Assembly (NCBI GenBank): GCA_050693975.1
Contig: JBOGWV010000227.1
Span: 1-37,624 of the forward strand
From: WHSV01 sp050693975
GTDB lineage: Bacteria > Actinomycetota > CADDZG01 > WHSQ01
DNA: 37,624 bases
Direction of reading: 5' to 3'
The translations under genes and the position numbers were made by a program. The notes under the pieces were generated by a model. It was not told where the DNA came from. It ran no database searches and saw nothing but the letters and a program-made list of their open reading frames with translations. Below are positions 18,115 through 26,833 of this stretch, piece by piece; position 1 is the stretch's first letter, and the number at the start of each line of letters is the position of its first letter.

Positions 18115-18268
18115 CGCCGACTCCCTCCTCGAGCGCCGCCCCGCTCGACGATGACAGAGGCGCAGCCGGGCGTCCAGGTCACTCCTAGGAATGATCCGCC
18201 CTATCCGCATTCTGCGCCGAGATCCATTTCGTAACGATCAAGGGACGGTCACCGGCCAAGATGCCTTG

Positions 18269-19444
18269 ATGGACACCCGCATTTCAGCGCGCCTTGCGTG
18301 GCTCCTGTGCCTGGGATCGGTCGCGCTCGGGCTCGGAGCCATGGTCCTGGTCGAGCTGACGGGGACGCCTCTCATTCGAGCGATCGTCGAGGGGGAGCTG
18401 TTATCTGCAGTGGCGGCGTTGACGTTCCCGGTCGTCGGCGCCCTGATCGCTTCCCACCGACCCGACAACGCCACCGGCTGGATCTTTCTCGCCATCGGCC
18501 TATCCCAGGGCGTGGTCGAGTTCTCGTATCTGTACGCTCTATACGCGTTCTTCACCAACCCAGGATCTCTGCCGAACCCCGAGGTGGCCGCGTGGCTAAA
18601 CACCTGGGCCTGGATGCCGGGGTTCGGATCGATGCTGACCTTTCTGCCTCTTGTTTTCCCCACCGGTGGGTTGCTTTCGCGTCGCTGGCGACCAGTTGCG
18701 TGGCTTTCGTTCGTCTCCCTCGGATCGATGTCGCTGCTGACCGCGGTGAGCCTGTGGCCCTTGAGGGGACCGCAGCTGTTGGGCGAGGTGGAGGCAAACA
18801 TCACTTGGTTCGAGCCGGCTCTCCTCCTTCTGCTGGGCTGTGGGGTCGCCTCGACCATCTCGTTGATCTTGAGGTTCAGACGCTCGAGAGGGCATGAGCG
18901 TCTGCAACTCAAGTTGTTCGCGTTCGTCGTCACCGCGGCAGTGCTGTTCTTCTCCTTAGAGGGCCTCGAGATCGTGCCGGACGGACTCACCGGTCCGCTG
19001 GGTTTGGTGATGGCTGCGGGCGTCCCGGTCGCCGCGGGCGTCGCCATCCTCAAGCACCGCCTCTACGACATCGATCTCATCATCAACCGGGCCCTGGTCT
19101 ACGCCGGACTCTCGGGTCTGCTGGTCTTGGTCTATGCCGGGGGAGTGTTCGGCATCGGGAGCGTCCTAAGAACCATGACCGGCCAGGAGAGAAGCAGCCT
19201 CGCGGTGGCGGTTTCGACGCTGGCCGTGGCGGCCTTGTTCAGGCCCGCCCGGTCCCGGATTCAGGCGTTCATAGATCGTCGCTTCTATCGCTCCAAGTAC
19301 GACGCCACCCTGACCCTGCAGGCCTTCTCCGCGCGCCTGCGCGATGAAGTCGACTTGGGGACCATCTCCGAGGATCTCGTGTCGGCCGTTCAGAAAACCG
19401 TTCAGCCGGCCCACGCCTCGCTTTGGTTGCGCAGGCCACACTAG
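18269..19444 (+). CDS. Membrane sensor protein lacking an output domain
   Basis: A 391-residue protein with about eight membrane spans in residues 1-330, starting ISARLAWLLCLGSVALGLG. Its C-terminal part (HRLYDIDLIINRALVY; FRPARSRIQAFIDRRFYR; KYDATLTLQAFSARLRDEVD; PAHASLWLR) matches the region that in many actinobacterial proteins joins the membrane sensor to a GAF domain, histidine kinase or other output. Here the protein stops directly after that segment, so no kinase or cyclase is fused. The start at ATG 18269 is best supported by the protein, although its ribosome binding site is weak; ATG 18191 is possible. A GGDEF-EAL gene follows after 64 bp and may supply the output (inference). Confidence 0.75.
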   Translation: MDTRISARLAWLLCLGSVALGLGAMVLVELTGTPLIRAIVEGELLSAVAALTFPVVGALIASHRPDNATGWIFLAIGLSQGVVEFSYLYALYAFFTNPGSLPNPEVAAWLNTWAWMPGFGSMLTFLPLVFPTGGLLSRRWRPVAWLSFVSLGSMSLLTAVSLWPLRGPQLLGEVEANITWFEPALLLLLGCGVASTISLILRFRRSRGHERLQLKLFAFVVTAAVLFFSLEGLEIVPDGLTGPLGLVMAAGVPVAAGVAILKHRLYDIDLIINRALVYAGLSGLLVLVYAGGVFGIGSVLRTMTGQERSSLAVAVSTLAVAALFRPARSRIQAFIDRRFYRSKYDATLTLQAFSARLRDEVDLGTISEDLVSAVQKTVQPAHASLWLRRPH

Positions 19445-19475
19445 GCGGCATTGCCTCGTCCTCCCAGATTATTCA

Positions 19476-19491
19476 AGGCCCCCCCGGGCCT
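19476..19491 (+). terminator. Hairpin between the sensor gene and the GGDEF-EAL gene
   Basis: AGGCCC (19476-19481) and GGGCCT (19486-19491) pair around CCCC, 32 bp after the sensor stop. No T-run follows. It may reduce read-through into the next gene, or be a weak attenuator. Confidence 0.35.
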
Positions 19492-19508
19492 GCCGATAGC
19501 TAGAGAAT

Positions 19509-21422
19509 ATGGCAGTCAACGAAGGGATCGGACGGCTAAGCGAGCGACCCATCTGGGAGAAGGTGGTCGACCGCGCCTATCGGTTGCGCGTCTCCTTGCC
19601 CAGAGGCAAATCCCTGCCCGTCAACGTCTGGCAACGTCGCCACCAGGGCATCGTTCTCCTGTTGTGGCTGCACGTCGTCGGCCTGACCGTCTTTGGGCTC
19701 GCCATGGGTGTTGCGCCCGTCCATTTGATTGCCGAGATGGGGATCCTGGCGCTACTCACGTTCGCCGCCCGGAACGACTCGTTCTCGCCCCGGATCAGGG
19801 CCTGCCTCGCAACTACGGCCTTGATGGCGTCGAGTGCGCTTTTCACCCATTTGTCCGGTGGCTATATCGAGGTGCATTTCCACTTCTTCATCATGCTGGG
19901 CGTCATTGGGCTCTACCAAGACTGGCTTCCCTTCGGACTGTCGCTTACCTGGGTGCTCCTCCATCACGGAGTGGTTGGTGCGATCGATCCGGGCTCCGTC
20001 TTCAATCACCCGGACGCGTTACTACACCCCTGGAAGTGGGCCGGCATCCACGCTCTGTTCGTAGCAGGAGCGAGCGTGGTCAACGTGATCGCGTGGAAGC
20101 TCAACGAGGAACGGGCGATGCGCGACTCGCTCACAGGTCTGGCGAGCGCCGCGCTGCTCGCCGATCACACCGAACACGCGCTGGCGCGGAAAGAGCGCAG
20201 CGGAAAGCTCGTGTCGGTGCTGTTCATAGACCTCGATGGTTTCAAGGCGATCAACGACCGCTACGGACATGGGGTGGGAGACCAGCTGCTAATGCAAGTA
20301 GGACAGAAGCTGAGCTCCTGTCTACGCGCGGGTGATGCCTGCGGACGCATCGGCGGCGATGAGTTCGGCGTCCTGCTCGAAGGCCACGAGAACGAGATGA
20401 CGGCGGTACTCGTCGCCGAGCGGATACTTGCGTCCCTGCGCGAGCCGATGTCGTTGCACGGCCGAGAGATGAAGATCGACGCCAGCATTGGTATCGCCAA
20501 CGCGGCCGAGGGAGACCTCGCCGAGGATCTCTTGCGGAACGCGGACGCGGCCATGTACGTGGCCAAGAAAGCCGGACGCGGACGCGTGCAGGTGTACGAG
20601 CCTTCTCTCCATCAGACCGTGCTCGAACGGCTCGACCTGGTGGCCGAACTGAAGCACGCGATCGACTTCAGCGAGTTCGAGCTGCACTACCAACCGATAG
20701 TCAGTCTTGACGGAGGTCACATCGGTGGGGTCGAGGCGTTGATCCGGTGGCGCCACCCGGCGAGAGGACTCCTGGGGCCATTCACATTCATCCCCGTGGC
20801 AGAGGAGTCCGGCGTGATCATCGAGATCGGGAGATGGGTACTGGCCGAGTCCTGTGCGCAGCTTCGGCGATGGCTCGACCAGGCCGGCGATATTCCACTT
20901 TCGCTCAGCGTGAACATCTCGGCTCGTCAGTTGCAGGAGGAGTGTCTCGTCGAGGACGTCACACGCGCGCTTCAGAACTCCCAGATCGAACCGGAAAGGC
21001 TCGTTCTGGAGATTACCGAGAGTGTGTTCATGGAGGACGTGGATACTGTGCTCGAGCGTGTCCAGCAGTTGAAGGCCCTTGGGGTTCGACTGGCTCTCGA
21101 CGATTTCGGGACCGGCTACTCATCGCTCGGTTACCTCAACCGGTTCCCCATCGACATCATCAAGATCGACAAGACCTTCGTGGATCAGATCTCGGGCGCG
21201 GTGGAAGACGTGGCTCTTATCAAAGCGATCATTCAGCTAAGCAAGAGCTTCGGGTTGTCGACGGTGGCAGAGGGTATCGAGGAGGCCGGTCAGGCCGAGC
21301 GTCTGGCGACACTGGGATGCCTTCTCGGGCAGGGGTTCCTGTGGTCCCGGCCGGTTCCCCCCGGCGAGATCTCAGATGTTCTCGGCAGGCAGCTCACGGC
21401 CCCGGTCAGGGAGTCCGCCTAG
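19509..21422 (+). CDS. Membrane-bound GGDEF-EAL protein with histidine-rich sensor domain
   Basis: A 637-residue cyclic-di-GMP enzyme. Residues 45-200 form about five or six membrane spans with many histidines in or beside them: HFHFF at 123-127, LLHHGVVG (His152, His153), NHP at 166-168, LLHPWKW (His173) and His181. This resembles a known actinobacterial sensor module; metal or heme-like binding is possible but unproven. The GGDEF domain (about 200-365) has an intact GGDEF at 282-286 and an RxxD inhibition site (RAGD, 273-276). The EAL domain (about 375-630) has EAL at 409-411 and DDFGTGYSSLGY. Both activities could therefore be retained. ATG 19509 lies after a short leader with only a weak ribosome binding site. 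Confidence 0.93.
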   Translation: MAVNEGIGRLSERPIWEKVVDRAYRLRVSLPRGKSLPVNVWQRRHQGIVLLLWLHVVGLTVFGLAMGVAPVHLIAEMGILALLTFAARNDSFSPRIRACLATTALMASSALFTHLSGGYIEVHFHFFIMLGVIGLYQDWLPFGLSLTWVLLHHGVVGAIDPGSVFNHPDALLHPWKWAGIHALFVAGASVVNVIAWKLNEERAMRDSLTGLASAALLADHTEHALARKERSGKLVSVLFIDLDGFKAINDRYGHGVGDQLLMQVGQKLSSCLRAGDACGRIGGDEFGVLLEGHENEMTAVLVAERILASLREPMSLHGREMKIDASIGIANAAEGDLAEDLLRNADAAMYVAKKAGRGRVQVYEPSLHQTVLERLDLVAELKHAIDFSEFELHYQPIVSLDGGHIGGVEALIRWRHPARGLLGPFTFIPVAEESGVIIEIGRWVLAESCAQLRRWLDQAGDIPLSLSVNISARQLQEECLVEDVTRALQNSQIEPERLVLEITESVFMEDVDTVLERVQQLKALGVRLALDDFGTGYSSLGYLNRFPIDIIKIDKTFVDQISGAVEDVALIKAIIQLSKSFGLSTVAEGIEEAGQAERLATLGCLLGQGFLWSRPVPPGEISDVLGRQLTAPVRESA

Positions 21423-21436
21423 CTCAAGAGTTGAGC
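21422..21436. terminator. Hairpin between convergent genes
   Basis: GCTCAA (21422-21427) and TTGAGC (21431-21436) form a perfect 6-bp stem with a 3-base loop starting at the last base of the GGDEF-EAL stop. The ornithine cyclodeaminase-like gene ends 11 bp later on the other strand. It could serve both genes. No T-run. Confidence 0.35.
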
Positions 21437-21446
21437 CGGAGCGGTC

Positions 21447-22427
21447 TCACAGAACGAAGCTCGTCCCCGCTCCCTGCTGGCGCGCGGCCTCGATTACGAG
21501 CGCTGCCGCGGCGGCGTCCTGCACGCCAACCCCGACCGACTTGTAGAGCGTGATCTGGTCGGGAGTCGTCCTGCCCGTCGCCGAGCCGGCCACGAGCTCG
21601 CCGATCTCGGCGTGTACGTGGCTCTCGTCAATCGCTCCGTCTCTTATCGGCCACAAAAGATCGTTCGATCCCGAAGGCGGGGGAGCCAGTGCGGCTGCTC
21701 GCGACTCGACGACCACCAGAGCATTGGCGACGGTCGCCGCGTCGATCTCCCTACCCGCCGTGTTGTAGCCCACTGAGTTGATGTGGGTCCCGGGTTGAAT
21801 CCAGTCGCGTCTCACCACGGGCTCCGGTGAGTGTGTCGCGGCACAGACCACTTGTGCCCGTTCCACGCCCGACTCGACATCTGGCACGGACTCCACATCC
21901 CGGCCCATCTCTTCTGTGAGCTCGGCCGCGACGTGGGCAGCTCTCTCGGGGTCACGCCCCGCGATCAGGATCTTCTCGAAGGGACGTTCGCTCACGACGA
22001 GACGCGCATGGGAGCGAGCTTGGACTCCGGTACCGATCACGGCAAGGACGCTCGCGTCGTCGCGCGCCAGCAGCCGCGTCGCCAGCGCTGAACCGGCTGC
22101 GGTTCTCGTCTCGGTGATGTAGGTCGCGTCCATCAGCACCGAGGGCGTCCCGTTGTCGGGATCGAAACAGAGGATCACGGCCTGATGAGTGGGCGTGTCG
22201 CGATTGTGCGGGAAGAGCGATACCAGCTTCGACTCGAGTACTTCGAGCGAGGGCACGAAGGCCGGCATGGCAAACAAGCCACCGTCGTGGTCCGATACGC
22301 GGGCGGCGATCCGCGCCGGCATCGACGCACGCCCGGCGCTGAGATCCGCCATGGCACGCCCGAGCGCGTCCACAAGCATCCCCGGGTCAAGGAGAACCTC
22401 GACGTCATTGCGAGTAAGAATCAACAC
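21447..22427 (-). CDS. Ornithine cyclodeaminase/mu-crystallin family protein
   Basis: A 326-residue NAD(P)-dependent enzyme family that includes ornithine cyclodeaminase, ketimine reductases and alanine dehydrogenase variants. The substrate half shows ARIAARVSDHDGGLFAMPAF and ESKLVSLFPHN (substrate lysine region). TRTAAGSALATRLLAR leads into the Rossmann motif LAVIGTGVQARSHA. HINSVGYNTAGREID and a DQITLYKSVGVGVQDAAAA close match the family. The start is GTG 22427 with GGAG 7 bases upstream. No proline or siderophore gene is adjacent, so the substrate is open. Confidence 0.88.
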   Translation of the reverse strand: MLILTRNDVEVLLDPGMLVDALGRAMADLSAGRASMPARIAARVSDHDGGLFAMPAFVPSLEVLESKLVSLFPHNRDTPTHQAVILCFDPDNGTPSVLMDATYITETRTAAGSALATRLLARDDASVLAVIGTGVQARSHARLVVSERPFEKILIAGRDPERAAHVAAELTEEMGRDVESVPDVESGVERAQVVCAATHSPEPVVRRDWIQPGTHINSVGYNTAGREIDAATVANALVVVESRAAALAPPPSGSNDLLWPIRDGAIDESHVHAEIGELVAGSATGRTTPDQITLYKSVGVGVQDAAAAALVIEAARQQGAGTSFVL

Positions 22428-22590
22428 GTGAGCACTCCATAGGAGATCGGACCTTCCGGACTTCCGCGCTCCCCAGTTGCTTGCCTCTGGTCGAGTGGAA
22501 AGCCGGTTCGTCCCTCACCATTCCACATGAACCCCGTTGCCCCGTCGCCGGTGGAGTGAGAGTTTATCCAGGGCGGGAAGGGAGTTCGGA

Positions 22591-23961
22591 ATGGCTAAAC
22601 CGACGATCGATGGGCTCCGCGAGCTGGTACGGGGCGAGGTCATCACCTCCGACGATTCGAGCTACGAGGAGGCGCGGCGCGTCTACAACGCGATGATCGA
22701 CAAGCGCCCTCTTTGCGTGGTTCGCGCCTCGGGCGTGCCGGATGTAATCGCGGCCGTCAACTTCGCTCGCGAGGCGGAGCTCGACTTGTCGGTGAGGGGC
22801 GGCAGCCACAGCGTGCCTGGCTTTGGCACGAACGACGGCGGAGTCGTCATCGACCTATCCCTTATGAAAGGTGTGCGCGTTGACCAGAAGAACAAGACGG
22901 CGCGCGCGGAAGGCGGGGCAACGTGGGGTGACTTCAACCACGCGACGCATGCTTTCGGACTGGCTACGACCGGCGGCATCATCTCCACCACGGGAATCGG
23001 AGGTCTTACTCTGGGCGGGGGGATCGGCTATCTCGCGCGTGGCTGCGGCCTGTCCTGCGACAACCTGATCTCGGCCGACGTCGTAACGGCGGACGGCAGA
23101 GTCTTGACCGCGAGCGCCGATGAAAACGCCGATCTCTTCTGGGCGCTACGTGGAGGAGGTGGCAACTTCGGTGTCGCTACGTCGTTCGAGTACAAGCTGC
23201 ACCCCGTCAAGGATATCTACGGCGGTCCCATGTTCTTCGAGCTCGAGCACGCGGGAGAACTGCTGCGCTTCTACCGCGAGTTCATCGCGGACGCGCCCGA
23301 GGAACTGGGCGGCTTCCCGGCCTACCAGATAGCTCCTCCGCTGCCCTTCATCCCAGAGGAACGGCACGGCGACACTTTCATTGCATTCGTTGCGTGCTGG
23401 GCCGGACCCCTCGAGAGAGGCGAGGGCGCGCTCAAGCCGGTCCACGATGTCGCACCGATCGTCGCCGAGCACGTCGGCCCGATGCCGTACCCCGCGCCCA
23501 ACTCGGCGTTCGACGCGTTGGTGCCCCCGGGCCTTCAGCACTATTGGAAGGCGAACTTCGTGACGGAGCTATCCGACGCGGCGATCGAAGCGCACGTCGA
23601 GCACGGAGCCAAGGTGCCCGCCGTCAACTCGACGATGCACATCTATCCCATCAACGGGGCGTGCCACAGGGTCGGCCCCGACGAGACCGCGTTCGGGCAC
23701 CGGGAGGCGAGCTTCGCAACGGTAATCGCCGGGATGTGGCCCGATCCGGCCGACAACGAGGCGAACACCGAGTGGGTCCGCAGCTACTCCGCCGCCACCG
23801 CTCCTCACTCAGAGGAAGGCGGGTACACCAACTTCATGTCCGCAGACGACGAGGATCGCGTTCCAGCCAACTACGGCGCCACCTACGACCGACTCGTCGA
23901 GGTCAAGCGGAACTACGACCCGGACAACCTGTTCCACATGAACCAGAACATCAGCCCGTAA
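22591..23961 (+). CDS. FAD-dependent oxidoreductase, berberine bridge enzyme type
   Basis: A 456-residue PCMH/BBE-type flavoprotein. The FAD-binding half has SVRGGSHSVPGFGTNDGGV, in which His73 is at the position of 8-alpha-histidyl attachment. GIGGLTLGGGIGYLARGCGL and LFWALRGGGGNFGVATSFEY follow. The BBE C-terminal motif appears as YDRLVEVKRNYDPDNLFHMNQNI. At the site where bicovalent enzymes have cysteine (GxCPTVGxGG), this protein reads GIISTTGIGG, with Ile131, so only single covalent linkage is expected. AAGGGAG lies 6-7 bases before ATG 22591. Such enzymes oxidise sugars, alcohols or amines; the substrate is unknown. There is no signal peptide, so it is cytoplasmic. Confidence 0.9.
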   Translation: MAKPTIDGLRELVRGEVITSDDSSYEEARRVYNAMIDKRPLCVVRASGVPDVIAAVNFAREAELDLSVRGGSHSVPGFGTNDGGVVIDLSLMKGVRVDQKNKTARAEGGATWGDFNHATHAFGLATTGGIISTTGIGGLTLGGGIGYLARGCGLSCDNLISADVVTADGRVLTASADENADLFWALRGGGGNFGVATSFEYKLHPVKDIYGGPMFFELEHAGELLRFYREFIADAPEELGGFPAYQIAPPLPFIPEERHGDTFIAFVACWAGPLERGEGALKPVHDVAPIVAEHVGPMPYPAPNSAFDALVPPGLQHYWKANFVTELSDAAIEAHVEHGAKVPAVNSTMHIYPINGACHRVGPDETAFGHREASFATVIAGMWPDPADNEANTEWVRSYSAATAPHSEEGGYTNFMSADDEDRVPANYGATYDRLVEVKRNYDPDNLFHMNQNISP

Positions 23962-24000
23962 GACGAGCGATCTGGTATCGACTCGAACGCATAACGAAAC

Positions 24001-24792
24001 ATGCCTGCGGACGATCAATGGGGTAGGGGCGGCGGCTACGAACCATACGTAGGGCGCTGGAGCCGGCTGGTGGCGACGCGCTTCATCGACTGGTTGGCTT
24101 CGGCTCCGGGCGGGCGATGGCTCGATATCGGATGCGGTACCGGGGCGCTGACCGAGACGATCCTTGGGGCTGCGCGGCCCGCCTTGGTCCGGGGGGTGGA
24201 TCCCTCCGAGGAATACGTGAAGTTCGCGCGCGATCGCATCGCCGATCGATCGGCGGAGTTCGAGGTGGCAGACGCGCATCACCTCCCGGGCGACGACGGT
24301 TCATACGACTATGCGGTCTCCGGCCTCGTCTTGAATTTCGTCCCCAACCCGGCTCGCGCCCTGGCCGAGATGAAAAGGGTTACGCGAGCGGGAGGGAGCA
24401 TCGCAGCCTACGTGTGGGACTACGCAGGGGGGATGGAGCTGGTGCGCTATTTCTGGGATGCCGCAACTGAGCTTGACCGGCATGCGGCGTCACTTGACGA
24501 GGGTGATCGGTTTGCGATCTGTAGGCCCGAGCCGCTGCGCTCTCTGTGGGAACAGGCGGCCATCCGTGAAGTGTCGGTGGTGCCGATCGACATCGATACC
24601 GTGTTTCGTGACTTCGATGACTATTGGTCGCCGTTCCTTGGAGGCCAAGGCCCGGCGCCGAGCTACGCGATGTCGCTGGACGAGTCCGCTCGTGCCGAGC
24701 TGAGTGCGCTGCTCCGGCGCCGGCTGCCAATACAGGACGATGGCAGCATCCGGCTACACGCACGGACGTGGGGAGTGCGGGGCCAGATCTGA
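24001..24792 (+). CDS. Class I SAM-dependent methyltransferase
   Basis: A 263-residue methyltransferase. Motif I is LDIGCGTGAL at 41-50, and the acidic residue ending strand 2 is in VRGVDPSEEYVKFARDR. VADAHHLPGDDGSYDYAVSG gives motif II/post-II and LAEMKRVTRAGGSIAAYVWD motif III. This is the UbiE/Methyltransf_11-like layout. The opening WGRGGGYEPYVGRWSRLVA is common in a family of actinobacterial and proteobacterial methyltransferases of unknown substrate. ATG 24001 has a poor ribosome binding site but begins the conserved region. It lies 39 bp after the BBE-type gene and may share its transcript. Confidence 0.88.
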   Translation: MPADDQWGRGGGYEPYVGRWSRLVATRFIDWLASAPGGRWLDIGCGTGALTETILGAARPALVRGVDPSEEYVKFARDRIADRSAEFEVADAHHLPGDDGSYDYAVSGLVLNFVPNPARALAEMKRVTRAGGSIAAYVWDYAGGMELVRYFWDAATELDRHAASLDEGDRFAICRPEPLRSLWEQAAIREVSVVPIDIDTVFRDFDDYWSPFLGGQGPAPSYAMSLDESARAELSALLRRRLPIQDDGSIRLHARTWGVRGQI

Positions 24793-24808
24793 AACAAGCA
24801 GAGCCTGA

Positions 24809-25112
24809 CCCAGAGTCTCGCAGCCGACCAAAGTCGTCGCTCTTGCAACCGCGGCGGGTGGTAGACAGGTGCTTGCCGGCCACGTCAGTATCGCTGGTCA
24901 AGCCCAGCAGAAAGGAATCTGGCTGATGCGGTTCCCCGGGTGGGAGGGGCCGCCGCTCCACCATCATGGTTGGGACGAGGCCTTCTATGTGTTCGCCGGC
25001 GAGCTCCACTTTTCAGCTTGAGGATCAAATCGCCACCAGGCCGGCTAGAGAGGTCGTGATACGCGGCACGACGAGGGGGGTGCCTAACCGGATGAAAGGG
25101 AGGTCGCCATGA
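24809..25112 (+). pseudogene. Decayed cupin gene with a frameshift
   Basis: The frame open from 24809 carries VSIAGQAQQKGIWLMR then GPPLHHHGWDEAFYVFAG, a perfect cupin motif 1 (HxH, x3, E, x6, G). It stops at TGA 25019-25021. One base after TTT at 25010-25012, the other frame continues as HFQLEDQIATRPAREVVIRG, which keeps the expected cupin spacing (RGTTRGVPN corresponds to the usual PRGTxHxxxN) until TGA 25110-25112. I read this as one gene broken near the TTTT run at 25010-25013. The normal second cupin motif and C-terminus are missing, and no good start codon is seen (GTG 24869 at best). The end overlaps the next gene start. Confidence 0.65.
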
Positions 25113-25615
25113 GTCGCCAACCAGAGCTGGGAGACATCGCGCGGGGCATCATCGACGCCAACCTGTACATGACGCTGGGAACCGCAGGTGAGGACGACCG
25201 GCCCTGGGTAACTCCTGTGTACTACTCGGCCGGGGAATACGCCCAGTTCTACTGGGTCTCCTCCCCCGAGGCAACGCATTCACGGAACATCGCTGCGCGC
25301 CCCCGTGTGAGCATCGTTATTTTCAATTCTCAGACTCCCATCGGCACAGCTCAGGCCGTGTACATGTCGGGAGTCGCCGAAGAGCTGACAGGCGTCGACC
25401 GCGACCGCGGGATCGAGGTCTTCTCTCGAGGAGCACACGCCCAAGGAGCGGGAACCTGGACGTCTGACCATGTGCAACCGCCCGCTCGCTTGCGTCTGTA
25501 TCGAGCTACGGTCTCGCAGCATTCGATACTTTGCCCCAGGACGTATCCCGAGCCGTGCCTCATTCACGGGCGCACCGGCGACCATCGGATCGCGGTGGAT
25601 TTGCAAAGTCAATGA
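25109..25615 (+). CDS. Pyridoxamine 5'-phosphate oxidase-related (FMN split-barrel) protein
   Basis: A 168-residue flavin-binding split-barrel protein. ANLYMTLGTAGEDDRPWVTP is the first strand pair, YYSAGEYAQFYWVSSPEATH matches the FMN-phosphate region, and RNIAARPRVSIVIFNS the third. ARLRLYRATVSQHSIL near the end is also typical. Members bind FMN, F420 or heme and act in oxidoreduction or as putative nitroreductase-like proteins. AAGGGAGG is 6 bases before ATG 25109. Its start overlaps the decayed cupin frame, so it may once have been the second gene of a pair. Confidence 0.8.
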   Translation: MSRQPELGDIARGIIDANLYMTLGTAGEDDRPWVTPVYYSAGEYAQFYWVSSPEATHSRNIAARPRVSIVIFNSQTPIGTAQAVYMSGVAEELTGVDRDRGIEVFSRGAHAQGAGTWTSDHVQPPARLRLYRATVSQHSILCPRTYPEPCLIHGRTGDHRIAVDLQSQ

Positions 25616-25769
25616 CATGGCGCACGGTCGGTGGGTCGCCAGGGATGTGGGCGTTTCGCCGAGTTCGGACTTGGTCAATTTGCCAGATGCCATTGTCCCT
25701 TTTCCCACCCGGTGATTCAGTGTGTCTTGGTGCTGTAGAAGGCTGTCAGAAACACAAGGGGAGGAATCC

Positions 25770-26789
25770 ATGCGCGCGCGCAAATGGGGCGTCGTTATTG
25801 CTGCCTGCTTGATTGTGGTTATGACTTTGCCGGTCGCTGAGGGGGCGTCAGGACTCGGAACAGTCAAGCACTACAGGTTGCCAACCAGTAGCGAACCACA
25901 CTTCGTCACGACCGCGTCCGATGGCAACGTCTGGTTCACGGTCCAGGGAGCGTTCGACCCGGTCACGTTCAACACCCCCGGTTCGGTCGCGCGGGTCACG
26001 CCGCGGGGTGACATCACCGAGTTTGCTGTCTGCGACGGCTGCATCACCAATGACATCGTGCAAGGTCCCGACGGGATCCTCTACATCAGCGACAACGATG
26101 GTCAGTTGCGTCGGATCACGACCTCGGGAGAGGTCCTCAGCAGCATTTCGCCCTGTGGAGAGGTGTTCTGCGATCCGCTTGACGGCGTTGCGGCGGACTC
26201 GACCAGCATCTGGTTCGCGGATTTCTTCAACAACCGGGTCGGTCGCTTCAACGTCTTCGCTGCTCCGGGCGAGGATCCGTTCACGTACTTCCCGGCTCCC
26301 GAGGTTGGCGATGTCGCGGTGGCGCCGGACGGGACGGTGTGGTTTACCGGATCCAATGCGATCGGGGAGATCGATCCCGCGGTCGGCGTCGTCAGCACGA
26401 CGCCGCTGAGCGCAGTGGGCAGAGGGATAACTGTTGCTCCGAATGGCACCGTTTGGGTGACCGAGATCTTCGCCGACCTCATCGCGCGGCTCACACCGAG
26501 TGCATCCGGCCCCCACGACCTCGCCGAGTTCTCGACCCCGGTGGGCGCAACCCCGCTGGGTATCGCTGCGGCTCCGGATGGGAACGTGTGGTTCACGCAG
26601 AACCTCCGCGGCAACATCGCTCGGATAACCCAAGACGGCGTGGTCACCGAGGCTTCCAGGGCGGTCGACTTCGCCGACCCGAAACGGCCCGACCCGATCG
26701 GGATCACGATCGGTGCGAACGGTGACCCCTGGTACGCGGAATCCCTCGTCGATAAGGTCGCCAACCTCAAGCTGGGCCGACCGAAATGA
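25770..26789 (+). CDS. Secreted Vgb/SMP-30-like beta-propeller protein
   Basis: A 339-residue exported protein. The signal peptide is RARKWGVVIAACLIVVMTLP with cleavage near residue 26. The mature part has six or seven propeller blades marked by DGNVWFT, DGILYIS, STSIWFADFFNN, DGTVWFT, NGTVWVTE and DGNVWFTQN, the pattern of virginiamycin B lyase and related propellers. True Vgb lyases linearise streptogramin B, but most secreted homologues of this kind are of unknown function, so I would not call it a resistance gene. AAGGGGAGGAA precedes ATG 25770. A strong 12-bp hairpin follows the stop. It stands alone as a single transcription unit. Confidence 0.82.
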   Translation: MRARKWGVVIAACLIVVMTLPVAEGASGLGTVKHYRLPTSSEPHFVTTASDGNVWFTVQGAFDPVTFNTPGSVARVTPRGDITEFAVCDGCITNDIVQGPDGILYISDNDGQLRRITTSGEVLSSISPCGEVFCDPLDGVAADSTSIWFADFFNNRVGRFNVFAAPGEDPFTYFPAPEVGDVAVAPDGTVWFTGSNAIGEIDPAVGVVSTTPLSAVGRGITVAPNGTVWVTEIFADLIARLTPSASGPHDLAEFSTPVGATPLGIAAAPDGNVWFTQNLRGNIARITQDGVVTEASRAVDFADPKRPDPIGITIGANGDPWYAESLVDKVANLKLGRPK

Positions 26790-26798
26790 ACGAGGCTC

Positions 26799-26833
26799 GG
26801 GCCCGGCGCAGACCATCCGGTTGCGCCGGGCCC
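26799..26833 (+). terminator. Strong GC hairpin after the propeller gene
   Basis: GGGCCCGGCGCA (26799-26810) and TGCGCCGGGCCC (26822-26833) form a perfect 12-bp stem with an 11-base loop, 9 bp after the stop codon. No T-run follows, which is usual for terminators in high-GC Actinobacteria. Confidence 0.75.

Noticed and set aside
25770..26789. Calling the secreted propeller a streptogramin resistance lyase
   Set aside because: True Vgb is not usually exported; the repeat pattern is shared by many propellers of unknown role, and I cannot verify the catalytic residues.
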